This document shows, in pieces, positions 7,899-15,697 of a stretch of DNA of 64,000 bases. The stretch comes from Oscillospiraceae bacterium (GTDB lineage Bacteria; Bacillota; Clostridia; Oscillospirales; Ruminococcaceae). The position numbers and the translations under genes were made by a program. The stretch covers positions 1-64,000 of the forward strand of contig JAGOPP010000002.1 in NCBI GenBank assembly GCA_017991935.1. Reading direction: 5' to 3'. The notes under the pieces were generated by a model. It searched no databases. It saw nothing but the letters and a program-made list of their open reading frames with translations, and was not told where the DNA came from. Position 1 is the stretch's first letter. Each line of letters opens with the position of its first letter.

Positions 7899-8525
7899 AT
7901 GGCTGATTATGAAACCATCAGCCTGCTGCTGCAGCAGGGGAGAAAGGCAAAACTCGTTGAGGCCGTGCAGGCCGCCGTCGAGGAGGGCGCTCCCGCCCGG
8001 GAGATTCTGGACGACGGTTTGATTGCCGGCATGAACATGGTGGGCGAGCGCTTTAAAAACAACGAGGTGTTCGTGCCGGAGGTGCTGATCTCCGCCCGCG
8101 CGATGAACGCGGGGGTGGAGGTCCTGAAACCCGCCCTCACCGAGGCGGGCGTCACGTCTAAGGGCACCGCCGTCATCGGGACGGTCAAGGGGGATATGCA
8201 CGACATCGGCAAGAATCTCGTGCGCATGATGCTGGAGGGCAAGGGTCTCAAGGTGGTGGATCTCGGCGTGGACGTCGGCCCGGAGCGCTTTGTGGAGGCC
8301 GCGGAGGAGAACCATGCGGATGTGATCTGCTGCTCCGCGCTGCTCACAACCACGATGAGCGTGATGGCGGACGTGGTGAAGCTCGCGAAAGAGAAAGGCG
8401 CCCATGCGAAGGTCCTGATCGGCGGCTCCCCGATTACGCAGGCCTATTGCGACGCGATCGGCGCGGACGGGTACTCTCCCGACGCGGCCTCCGCCTCGGA
8501 TCTGGCGCTCTCCTTTTGCAGCTGA
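7899..8525 (+). CDS. Corrinoid (B12-binding) methyltransferase subunit
   Basis: 208 residues with the two-part architecture of MtaC/MtmC/MtbC-type corrinoid proteins: an N-terminal four-helix cap (residues about 5-85) and a Rossmann-like B12-binding domain (about 90-208). The lower-ligand motif DMHDIGKN at 99-106 supplies His101; the later GGSPIT segment is also typical. These proteins carry a methyl group between a substrate-specific methyltransferase and a second methyltransferase. Neither partner nor a corrinoid activation protein is encoded in this window, so the substrate cannot be named. The start has GGAGGTG 7 nt upstream. Confidence 0.92.
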   Translation: MADYETISLLLQQGRKAKLVEAVQAAVEEGAPAREILDDGLIAGMNMVGERFKNNEVFVPEVLISARAMNAGVEVLKPALTEAGVTSKGTAVIGTVKGDMHDIGKNLVRMMLEGKGLKVVDLGVDVGPERFVEAAEENHADVICCSALLTTTMSVMADVVKLAKEKGAHAKVLIGGSPITQAYCDAIGADGYSPDAASASDLALSFCS

Positions 8526-8543
8526 AACCGATTTTTGATGAGA

Positions 8544-8580
8544 AAGCCCCGGATGGTATTGGTCCGGGGCTTGTTGTTTT
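8544..8580 (+). terminator. Intrinsic terminator after the corrinoid protein
   Basis: AAGCCCCGGA (8544-8553) pairs with TCCGGGGCTT (8563-8572), followed by a T-rich tract (GTTGTTTT). Confidence 0.85.
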
Positions 8581-8689
8581 ATAGAAGGCCTTTTTTCGGC
8601 CCGGCGAGGAGACCCCCGATCAGAACGATTTGCCTTCCGTCCGCGGACGTCATGCGGCCGGCAGGGGCACGGGGAGCCTTTCGGAGAGG

Positions 8690-8767
8690 CAAATCGTGGA
8701 TTTTCGCCTCAAGGAGGCGGGGTTGGACGGCACGGGCTATTCGCCGCACAAGCTGCGACGCACGGCG
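8690..8767 (+). pseudogene. Decayed tyrosine recombinase fragment (box II region)
   Basis: A 26-codon stretch matches residues 248-273 of the intact recombinase at 11826 at 23 of 26 positions, including the catalytic-box sequence SPHKLR. Before and after it the similarity vanishes and there is no recombinase start. The match ends abruptly right after RRTA. The remaining DNA in 8581-9001 shows no gene that I can support; it is GC-rich with short dyads. A second remnant at 11327 carries the next part of the same protein. Confidence 0.8.
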
Positions 8768-9001
8768 CAACGGGGAAGTGAAATACAAGTAGGGGGATGG
8801 GGCGGTCCCGCTCCAAAACCGGGCCCCGCGGCGGCCTCGCCTTCCGGAGGCGGCGGTTTCCGGCCGGATTTCCTCTTCGGGCGGGCGTAGCTCCGTTTTT
8901 CGGAGAAAAATCCTTCGCCTTTCTCTCTTTTTTATGGTAGAATATGTATAGGAAGAACGGCCCCGGCGTATGATTTTCCGATACCCGAATGGAGGGATTG
9001 T

Positions 9002-9730
9002 ATGGAAAATTACGCGCTGCGGCTGATCGGGCTTCTGCTGCCGCTCGTTTTGGTGCTCACCGTCGCCAACGTGGCGGGGAAACGCGCCTCCGCCGAGACG
9101 CCGCCCACAGCGGTCGGCGGCGGGCCGGTCGTCATCGTGGACGCCGGGCACGGCGGGGAGGACGGCGGCGCCGTCGGCATCGGCGGGATTGAGGAAAAGG
9201 ACCTCAACCTTTTGATCGCCGCAAAGACGGCGGACCAGCTCTCGTTTCTCGGCTACCGCGTGCTCATGACGCGGACGGAGGACGTGATGACCTGCGACGA
9301 CGGGCTCCCCACGCTGAGGCAGCGGAAAAAGAGCGACATCAAAAACCGCCTCGCGCTGATCGAGGGGACGGAAAACGCCTTTTTCGTCTCCATCCATCAG
9401 AATTTTTTCGGCGGGTACGCGAAGGGCGCGCAGATCTTTTACAGTGGCAACAACCCCGAGAGCAAGGCGATCGCGCAGATCATGCAGAACGACTTCGCCA
9501 CGATGCTCCAGCCGGAAAATAAGCGCCTCCCCAAAAAGGCCACGACGGATATCTACCTGCTCTGCCGGGCGACCCGTCCGGCGGTCATGGCGGAGTGCGG
9601 ATTTCTTTCCAACAACACGGACATCGCGAACCTCACGGATCCCGGGTATCAGAGCCGGATCGCGTTCGTGATCGCCTGCGCGCTGACAGATTATTTTGGC
9701 GGCGGGTCCGCCGCACAAGACGTTACATAA
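9002..9730 (+). CDS. cwlD: N-acetylmuramoyl-L-alanine amidase, CwlD type
   Basis: 242 residues. An N-terminal membrane/signal segment (residues about 7-26) is followed by an Amidase_3 domain with zinc-binding motifs DAGHGGEDGGAVG (His near 49), Glu near 64 (GGIEEKDLNL) and SIHQNFF. CwlD-type enzymes cleave the stem peptide from muramic acid, the first step in making muramic delta-lactam of spore cortex. Size and single-domain layout fit CwlD rather than a large autolysin. It is 14 nt upstream of radA on the same strand. The -10-like TAGAAT about 60 nt upstream lacks a convincing -35. Confidence 0.88.
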   Translation: MENYALRLIGLLLPLVLVLTVANVAGKRASAETPPTAVGGGPVVIVDAGHGGEDGGAVGIGGIEEKDLNLLIAAKTADQLSFLGYRVLMTRTEDVMTCDDGLPTLRQRKKSDIKNRLALIEGTENAFFVSIHQNFFGGYAKGAQIFYSGNNPESKAIAQIMQNDFATMLQPENKRLPKKATTDIYLLCRATRPAVMAECGFLSNNTDIANLTDPGYQSRIAFVIACALTDYFGGGSAAQDVT

Positions 9731-9744
9731 AAGGATGATTCAAA

Positions 9745-11160
9745 ATGGGAAAATTCAAAACGATCTATGTCTGCACCTCCTGCGGCTTTGAGTCGCCCAA
9801 ATGGTACGGCAAATGCCCGGACTGCGGCGAATGGAACAGCATGACCGAGGAGGTCCGGCAGGAGGAGGCCCCCTCCAAACAAAAAACCGTTGAGGTGGGC
9901 GAGCCCGCGCCGGAATCGGTCTCCACGATCTCGGAGGTCTCCGCGGAGGAGGAAGAGCGCTACGTCACCGGGATCGATGAGCTCGACCGCGTGCTGGGCG
10001 GCGGCATCGTCAAGGGCTCCGTCGTGCTGCTCGGCGGGGACCCCGGCATCGGCAAATCCACGATGCTGCTTCAGGTGTGCGGCAAGCTCTGCGCCCGGCT
10101 GAAAATTTTATATGTCTCGGGCGAGGAGAGCAAGGCCCAGCTCAAGCTGCGCGCCCGGCGGCTCGGCATCGACAGCCGGAATCTGCTGCTCGCGCCGTAC
10201 ACGGATATCGGACATGTCGTCAACGCCATCGCGTCCGTGGAGCCGGACATGGTGATGGTGGATTCGATCCAGACCATGAATTTCTCGGCGCTCGCCTCCT
10301 CGAGCGGCAGCGTTTCGCAGGTGCGCGAGTGCACGGCGATCCTGACGAGGACCGCCAAAAAGACCGGAATCCCGTTCATGATCGTCGGGCACGTCAACAA
10401 GGACGGCGCGATCGCCGGCCCGAAGGTGATGGAGCACATCGTCGACACGGTCCTCTATTTTGAGGGCGAGAAGACGATGAATTACCGCATCCTGCGCGCC
10501 GTGAAGAATCGCTTCGGCTCCACCAACGAGATCGGCATCTTTGAGATGGGGACAAACGGCCTCACGGAGGTCGAAAACCCATCCCGAATGCTGCTCTCCG
10601 AGCGGCCGGAGAATGTTGCAGGCACCTGCGCCGCCTGCGTGATGGAGGGCTCGAGGCCGATCTTCGCCGAGGTGCAGGCGTTGGTCTCCAAAACCGGGTT
10701 CGGCATGCCGCGGCGCACCTCGACCGGATTCGACCTCAACCGCACGGTGCTGCTTTTGGCCGTGCTCGAAAAGCGCGCGGGCTATTTCTTCGGCAGCATG
10801 GATATTTATATCAACGTGGTCGGCGGCCTCTGGCTGGACGAGCCCTCGGCGGATCTTCCGGTCGTGATCGCGCTGATCTCAAGCCTGACGGATACGCCGG
10901 TCGGCAGCGGGGTTGTCGCGTTCGGGGAGGTCGGCCTTGTGGGCGAAATCCGCAGCGTCGGCAACATCGAGAGCCGCATCCGCGAGGCGGAGAAGCTCGG
11001 CTTCACCACCTGTATCCTGCCGAAACCCTGCCTGAAGAACCTAAATGCGAAGGATTATAAGATCGGGCTCGTCGGCGTCCGCTCGGTCGGAGAGGCGTTT
11101 CGGGCCGTCCGGGAGGCCGCGGCGGGGGAGAACCCCGGGGGAGAGAATCTGGAAAGTTGA
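9745..11160 (+). CDS. radA: DNA repair protein RadA
   Basis: 471 residues with the full RadA architecture: N-terminal C4 zinc finger (CTSCGFESPKWYGKCPDCGEW, residues about 10-30), RecA-like ATPase with Walker A GGDPGIGKST near 95, the RadA-specific KNRFGS motif near 255, and a C-terminal Lon-protease-like domain from about 300. RadA is a hexameric helicase that extends recombination branches. It is followed not by the usual disA but by degraded DNA containing a recombinase fragment. Confidence 0.97.
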   Translation: MGKFKTIYVCTSCGFESPKWYGKCPDCGEWNSMTEEVRQEEAPSKQKTVEVGEPAPESVSTISEVSAEEEERYVTGIDELDRVLGGGIVKGSVVLLGGDPGIGKSTMLLQVCGKLCARLKILYVSGEESKAQLKLRARRLGIDSRNLLLAPYTDIGHVVNAIASVEPDMVMVDSIQTMNFSALASSSGSVSQVRECTAILTRTAKKTGIPFMIVGHVNKDGAIAGPKVMEHIVDTVLYFEGEKTMNYRILRAVKNRFGSTNEIGIFEMGTNGLTEVENPSRMLLSERPENVAGTCAACVMEGSRPIFAEVQALVSKTGFGMPRRTSTGFDLNRTVLLLAVLEKRAGYFFGSMDIYINVVGGLWLDEPSADLPVVIALISSLTDTPVGSGVVAFGEVGLVGEIRSVGNIESRIREAEKLGFTTCILPKPCLKNLNAKDYKIGLVGVRSVGEAFRAVREAAAGENPGGENLES

Positions 11161-11326
11161 GCACGGCGAAAGGAAAGGCCGAAACGGAAGGTACCGAGAG
11201 ACCGGAATAGGAAATCCCCGCTCAGCTGCCGCCGGAATATTTCTCATTACGCTTTCGCGGAGCTGAGCGCCGGAGGTTCCACCACCCCAAAACTATTTAT
11301 TTGAAAATCAAGCGCTCGGAGGAAAA

Positions 11327-11437
11327 GCGGACATTCGCGTGTTGCGGGAGATGCTCGGCCACGCGAGTTTGTCGACGGCGGAGGCCTACACTGCGGCGGC
11401 GCTCTCGCCACCTTTTGCAATGTTTCCGAAAAGTTGA
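11327..11437 (+). pseudogene. Decayed tyrosine recombinase fragment (box III and Tyr region)
   Basis: An in-frame stretch reads ADIRVLREMLGHASLSTAEAYT, matching residues 283-304 of the intact recombinase at 11826 at 17 of 22 positions, including the MLGH box and the nucleophilic Tyr. It then runs into unrelated alanine-rich sequence and a stop at 11435-11437. It continues where the fragment at 8690-8767 stops, missing only nine codons. Otherwise 11161-11503 holds no gene I can support. Confidence 0.8.
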
Positions 11438-11503
11438 GCACGCCAAAGACCGCGGCAAGGCCGGGTTAAACATGCCCGGCGGCCCGTTGGAAAGGGGAAA
11501 ACC

Positions 11504-11716
11504 ATGCGGTTCGTAATGTCCCCGAATCTGCCCGACGGGGAGGTCTGTTTCATTGCGGTCTCTGCCGAGGAGCCGGACGTCATCGCCTACCTGCAAGCGT
11601 GCGGGATCGAGGCGGCGCCGGTGCAGCCCTGCGAGGCCCTGCCGCGGGGACTCCGGTCTCACGCGGACTTGCAGCTCTTGCACTTCGGCGGGAACGAGCT
11701 GCTGGCGGCCCCGTGA
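11504..11716 (+). pseudogene. Truncated DUF6873 (GME-fold-like) gene, N-terminal part only
   Basis: The 70 residues (MRFVMSPNLPDGEVCFIAVS to HADLQLLHFGGNELLAAP) look like the N-terminus of the DUF6873 family of clostridial proteins of about 250 residues, with the SHAD and HFGGN motifs. The frame ends at a TGA (11714-11716). Two more in-frame stops follow within 60 nt, and the recombinase promoter begins at 11733, so most of the gene is missing. It has a plausible Shine-Dalgarno (GGAAAGGGG). Family assignment is from memory of the motif. Confidence 0.6.
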
Positions 11717-11732
11717 TATTTTGAAACCATGG

Positions 11733-11761
11733 CTTGACAAAGGGGAGCTGCCGTGGTAGGA
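11733..11761 (+). promoter_or_regulatory. Sigma-A promoter of the tyrosine recombinase
   Basis: TTGACA (11733-11738), 17-bp spacer, TAGGAT (11756-11761). Confidence 0.8.
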
Positions 11762-11777
11762 TTTTTTCTATAGATGC

Positions 11778-11807
11778 TATTTCGCTAAATAGAAATTTAG
11801 CGAAATA
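11778..11807 (+). promoter_or_regulatory. Inverted repeat between promoter and recombinase start
   Basis: TATTTCGCTAAAT (11778-11790) and its perfect complement (11795-11807) flank AGAA. The repeat lies about 10 nt past the expected transcription start and directly before the Shine-Dalgarno GGGGAGG. It could be a dimeric repressor operator or an RNA hairpin that affects ribosome access; it lacks a T-run. Confidence 0.65.
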
Positions 11808-11825
11808 CAGGGGAGGAAAAACACC

Positions 11826-12887
11826 TTGAATAAGAAGAACTTGGACGACTGCCCGGATTACCTGCGGGAGTTCCTCTTTTATATGGAGACGATCAAAGGC
11901 CGGTCGCCGCGCACAGTCGACGGATACTACATAGAGCTGCGTTCCTTTTTCCGGTTTCTCAAAATCAAAAACGGCTCCGCGTCCGCCGAAGATTTGTATG
12001 CGGAAATCAAAATCGGCGATCTGCCGTTTGAGACCGTAAAAGCCGCTACCCGCTTCGACGCGATGGAATTCTTGAGCGAGTTCCAGCGGAACCACGGAAA
12101 CGATGCCAAGGCGCGCTCCAGAAAGGTCTCGGCGCTGCGCTCTTTCTATAAATACCTGACGGTCTCTGCCGGAAAAATCACGGAGGACCCGATGCGGAAC
12201 CTCGAGACTCCGTCTCTGAAGAAATCGCTGCCGAAATACCTGACGCTCGAGCAGGCGCTGGAGCTTCTGGCGCATGTGCAGACGGATTTCACAGAGCGGG
12301 ATTATTGCATGATCACGCTGTTTCTCAACTGCGGGATGCGGCTCTCCGAGCTGGTCGGCATCAATCTCGGCGACATCCGCGAGAACCGGCTGAGGTTGCT
12401 GGGCAAGGGCAACAAGGAGCGGATCGTCTATCTCAACGATTCCTGCCTCGCCGCGATCGACAACTATCTCGGCGTGCTCAATGACGGCGGGAAGATTAAA
12501 AGAGTCGATAAAAACGCGCTTTTTCTGAACCGGAACGGCAAGCGGATCGGCGCGCGCAGGGTCGAGCAGATCGTGGATTTTTGCCTCAAAGAGGCGGGCT
12601 TGGATGGCATGGGCTATTCACCGCATAAGCTGCGGCACACGGCGGCGACGCTGCTGTATCAGGACGCGGGCGTGGATATCCGCGTCCTTCAGGAGATGCT
12701 CGGCCACGTGAGCCTTTCGACGACGGAGATCTATACGCATGTCAGCAACCGGCAGATCGAAGAGGCGGTCACAAAATCCCCGCTCGGAAACGTGAAACAA
12801 AAAAAAACGCAAAAAACCAAACCCGCACAGGGCCCGGAAGATCCCGTGCAGGAAGAGGCGGAAATACCCCCGGAAACAGATCCATAA
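11826..12887 (+). CDS. Tyrosine recombinase, XerC/XerD-like
   Basis: 353 residues. An N-terminal SAM-like core-binding domain (about 10-115) precedes a catalytic domain with all active-site residues: R172 (CGMRLSEL), K194 (GKGNKER), H267 and R270 (HKLRHTAAT), H294 (MLGH), Y303 (TTEIYTHV). The size and motifs fit a chromosomal dimer-resolution recombinase; a 40-residue charged, proline-rich tail after residue 312 is additional. The start is TTG at 11826 with GGGGAGG upstream. A SpoIIM-like gene lies nearby, as beside xerD in Bacillus, supporting a housekeeping role. Two decayed partial copies lie upstream. Confidence 0.9.
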   Translation: MNKKNLDDCPDYLREFLFYMETIKGRSPRTVDGYYIELRSFFRFLKIKNGSASAEDLYAEIKIGDLPFETVKAATRFDAMEFLSEFQRNHGNDAKARSRKVSALRSFYKYLTVSAGKITEDPMRNLETPSLKKSLPKYLTLEQALELLAHVQTDFTERDYCMITLFLNCGMRLSELVGINLGDIRENRLRLLGKGNKERIVYLNDSCLAAIDNYLGVLNDGGKIKRVDKNALFLNRNGKRIGARRVEQIVDFCLKEAGLDGMGYSPHKLRHTAATLLYQDAGVDIRVLQEMLGHVSLSTTEIYTHVSNRQIEEAVTKSPLGNVKQKKTQKTKPAQGPEDPVQEEAEIPPETDP

Positions 12888-12890
12888 TAA

Positions 12891-12915
12891 AAAAGGGGAG
12901 TCCCCTCCCCTTTTT
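12891..12915 (+). terminator. Terminator after the tyrosine recombinase
   Basis: AAAAGGGGAG (12891-12900) pairs with CTCCCCTTTT (12905-12914) around TCCC; the T-run continues to 12915. The symmetric A/T flanks could make it work in both directions. Confidence 0.8.
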
Positions 12916-13069
12916 AAATTGCTCTTTTTTCGGCGTATCCGGGCGCGGGCACCCGCGTCCAAGTACATGGGGGGCCGAGATTCCCGGCAGAGAAACCACG
13001 AGCCTTTTCGCCACTCAGACCACCTTCTCCATCCAAAGACCGCCCCCGCTCTCCCCTTTTGCGCGGATT

Positions 13070-13705
13070 TTAAATCAATAACAGCTTAAAAAACGCCGAG
13101 AGCGCCGAGATCAGCGCACAAAACGATGCAAAAATAAAGTACTTTACAGCATAGTCAATTGCGTAATCGATGGCTTGCTGGCGCGTTTTTTCGATAGAAA
13201 TGGGCCCGGAATCCGGCGAGACGACGACGGTCTCTCCCCTTCCGAAGATCTGCCGAAACAGGTTGCCCGAGAGCCGGACGGAGGCCTCGGAGGCGGTCAA
13301 AAACAGAAAAGCGAACAGGAATCCGTCGGCAAACAGCAGCTCCAGCGCCTCTAAAAGCTGCACGGAGCCACTCCGGAGAAAGAAAATTCCGCACAGCAGA
13401 CCGTTCGCCGCGGCCTTGAGCGCCACGGCAAACACGGTGACGGTTTGCCCGAGCGCGCAAAACCCGGAAAACATGACGACGGTGAGAAACAGGATCTCGG
13501 AGCAGAATTCGGACAGGAACATTGGGAAAAAGGAGCCGCTTTCGACGGTGAACACCTTCTCCGCGAGGCTGCTGATCTCCGTGAGCATTGCCGCCGGCAG
13601 GTAGGAAATGCAGTAGATCCCGGCCGCGCTGCCGGAAATGTAGACCAGCATCAGGACGAGAAACAGGCCGTTGCTCTGGATATTTCGTTTCATTTTCGTG
13701 CTCAT
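13070..13705 (-). CDS. SpoIIM-like stage II sporulation membrane protein
   Basis: 211 residues with five to six hydrophobic segments (about 12-40, 62-95, 100-112, 118-140, 185-208) and few polar residues, as in SpoIIM, part of the DMP peptidoglycan machinery needed for engulfment. The SpoIIM identity rests on topology and on placement next to a Xer recombinase (spoIIM and ripX/xerD are neighbours in Bacillus); no decisive motif can be seen, so another membrane family is possible. Its stop is immediately preceded by LLLI. Confidence 0.55.
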   Translation of the reverse strand: MSTKMKRNIQSNGLFLVLMLVYISGSAAGIYCISYLPAAMLTEISSLAEKVFTVESGSFFPMFLSEFCSEILFLTVVMFSGFCALGQTVTVFAVALKAAANGLLCGIFFLRSGSVQLLEALELLFADGFLFAFLFLTASEASVRLSGNLFRQIFGRGETVVVSPDSGPISIEKTRQQAIDYAIDYAVKYFIFASFCALISALSAFFKLLLI

Positions 13706-13751
13706 TTTTTCATCTCCGTATGCTCGGGACAGGCTTTCTTTGCCTCACTAT

Positions 13752-13785
13752 ATGAAAAAAAGCCCCGGGATAGAACCGGGGCTTT
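13752..13785 (-). terminator. Terminator after the histidine kinase
   Basis: AAAGCCCCGG (13759-13768) pairs with CCGGGGCTTT (13776-13785). On the minus strand the stem is followed by seven T. Confidence 0.85.
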
Positions 13786-13801
13786 GGCTTCTTCGGGAAT
13801 T

Positions 13802-15697
13802 TTATTGCTGCTCGAGGGTAAAGACCAAGGCGACCTTGAATAAATCGCCATCAAGATAGAGGTTTAGGTTGCCGCCCATCTGCTCCGTCAGGGACTTGGC
13901 GATGGAAAGCCCGAGGCCGCTCCCCTCCGTGCTGCGGGAGGAATCGCCGCGGATAAAACGCTCCATCAGCTCCTCCGCCGGGATGTTGAGCGATTCCCGA
14001 GAGATGTTTTTCAGCGTCAAAACCGCCTTGCCGTAAGATTTTTTGAGATCGATGTAGATTCTCGTCCCGGGCAGCGCATATTTGAGGGTATTTTGCAATA
14101 AATTGTCGAGCACGCGCCAGAGGAGCCGTCCGTCCGCGCGGATCGCGGCCCCCTCCTCCGGGAGGCCGATGACCGGCTCAAGGCCCGCGGCGCCGAATTT
14201 TTCCGCGTATTCCCCGACGGACTGGCCGACCAGCTCCGCGAGATCGAGAAGCTCCTTGTTGACGGCGATCGCGCCGGAGGAGGCTTTGGAGGCATCCACC
14301 AGATCCTCGGTCAGCTTTTTGAGCTTCGCGCTCTGGCGGTCGAGCACGTCGATATACTCCCGCGCGGTCTCATTTTGAAGGTCTTCCTTTTTCAAAAGAT
14401 CAATATAAGAGACGATGGAGGTCAGCGGCGTTTTGAGATCGTGGCTGACATTGGTGATCAGCTCGGTTTTAAAGCGCTCGCTGCGGAGCCGCTCGTCGAC
14501 TGCTTTGGCCATGCCGAGACTGATGCTGTTGAGGTTCCGGCCGTGCGTCTTGAAATCCAGCCAGAGCTTGGAGGAATCCACCTGATACTCCAAATTCCCC
14601 TCCGCCAGCGCGTTTCCGGCTTTCTGGAGGATGCGGAGCTGGAGCGCGACCGCGATCAGGGCGCAGAGCGCGGCGAAATCCATCATCAAGAGCAGGAAGA
14701 AAGGAAAGAAGGAGCCTCTGCCGAAAGCCACCCCCGCGAAGATCATGTTGACGAGCAAAAAGACCGAGGCGGAGACGGCCGTTTTCCAGACGACCGGCAG
14801 CGCCTTGAAAAAACCGGAGATCAGCCCGAAAACGAACGCGAGGACCGCGTAGACGACGGTGTTTCGCCACCATCTGCCCGCCTTGAGCCTCGCGGCGGCG
14901 GTCATGCAGAACGCGAGGCAGATAACCGACCAGCCGAGCAAAAGGATCGCGCCGCCGATAAAATCGGACAGGATGTCGAGGTTTCCCCGGTAAAAGAAAA
15001 GTTCGTTCGCGATCCCGAAGAGAGCGATCCCGGCCAAGACGCAGAGGCCCGCGTAGAGGTCCAGCGGGACCCGGTTGTGCCCCGCGAGCACGACGCCGTC
15101 CTCCCCGTCCTTATGCCCGGCGGCCGCCATCAGGTAGACGAACAGCAGGATCAGCAGCGGCAGAGAGCCCGCGCTGATCGGGAGAAATTCCTCCCGGAGG
15201 CCGTAGATCAGGCGGTAGGCGTTGTCCGCGGTATAAAACGCGCCGCCCTCGACCGGGAGCGTGACGTAGCCTTCGACGGTGTAAGAAACCCCGCTTTCCG
15301 CGTCGCCGGGGCCGCCGTTTTCCGGCGGGAGCACCCCCGCGGTGATGGCAGCGACACGGACGGCCCCGTCCGTCGTCGTATCGGCAAGCGGCTTTCCGTC
15401 CTCCGTGAGAATTACATAAGAAAAGCCCTCGTCAAGCAGATTCGGCGATTCCGCGAGAGCGCCGATCGCGCCGGCGGCCCCTTCGTAATAAATCCGATCG
15501 GCGATCCGATACAGGTTGTCGTACGTGCAGGAATGGCACCAGTCGCTCTCTGTAAAGGGCATTTCCTTTCCGGAGTACCAGCCCTTTTCGTATCCATAAT
15601 AGAGCCCAAGCCCGCTTCCGAACGCGACCGGAACCAGCAGGCAAACCAAAAGAAACGCCAAGGTTTTCGCCCAAAGTTTTCCCGTGAGTGTTTTCAT
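13802..15697 (-). CDS. Membrane sensor histidine kinase
   Basis: 631 residues. N-terminal transmembrane segment (about 11-32), an extracellular sensor region to about residue 175, then seven or so hydrophobic segments between 178 and 375, an unusually large membrane part for an EnvZ-type kinase. HisKA follows with the H-box NVSHDLKTPLTS near 430 and a HATPase domain with the N-box DNLLQNTLKYA and G-box GSGLGLSIAKSL. It overlaps its response regulator by 4 nt (ATGA), so the two are translationally coupled. The signal is unknown. Confidence 0.93.
   Translation of the reverse strand: MKTLTGKLWAKTLAFLLVCLLVPVAFGSGLGLYYGYEKGWYSGKEMPFTESDWCHSCTYDNLYRIADRIYYEGAAGAIGALAESPNLLDEGFSYVILTEDGKPLADTTTDGAVRVAAITAGVLPPENGGPGDAESGVSYTVEGYVTLPVEGGAFYTADNAYRLIYGLREEFLPISAGSLPLLILLFVYLMAAAGHKDGEDGVVLAGHNRVPLDLYAGLCVLAGIALFGIANELFFYRGNLDILSDFIGGAILLLGWSVICLAFCMTAAARLKAGRWWRNTVVYAVLAFVFGLISGFFKALPVVWKTAVSASVFLLVNMIFAGVAFGRGSFFPFFLLLMMDFAALCALIAVALQLRILQKAGNALAEGNLEYQVDSSKLWLDFKTHGRNLNSISLGMAKAVDERLRSERFKTELITNVSHDLKTPLTSIVSYIDLLKKEDLQNETAREYIDVLDRQSAKLKKLTEDLVDASKASSGAIAVNKELLDLAELVGQSVGEYAEKFGAAGLEPVIGLPEEGAAIRADGRLLWRVLDNLLQNTLKYALPGTRIYIDLKKSYGKAVLTLKNISRESLNIPAEELMERFIRGDSSRSTEGSGLGLSIAKSLTEQMGGNLNLYLDGDLFKVALVFTLEQQ

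Noticed and set aside
8580..9718. A minus-strand frame of 379 codons opposite cwlD
   Set aside because: Antisense of cwlD with no domain; spans the recombinase remnant and has no Shine-Dalgarno.
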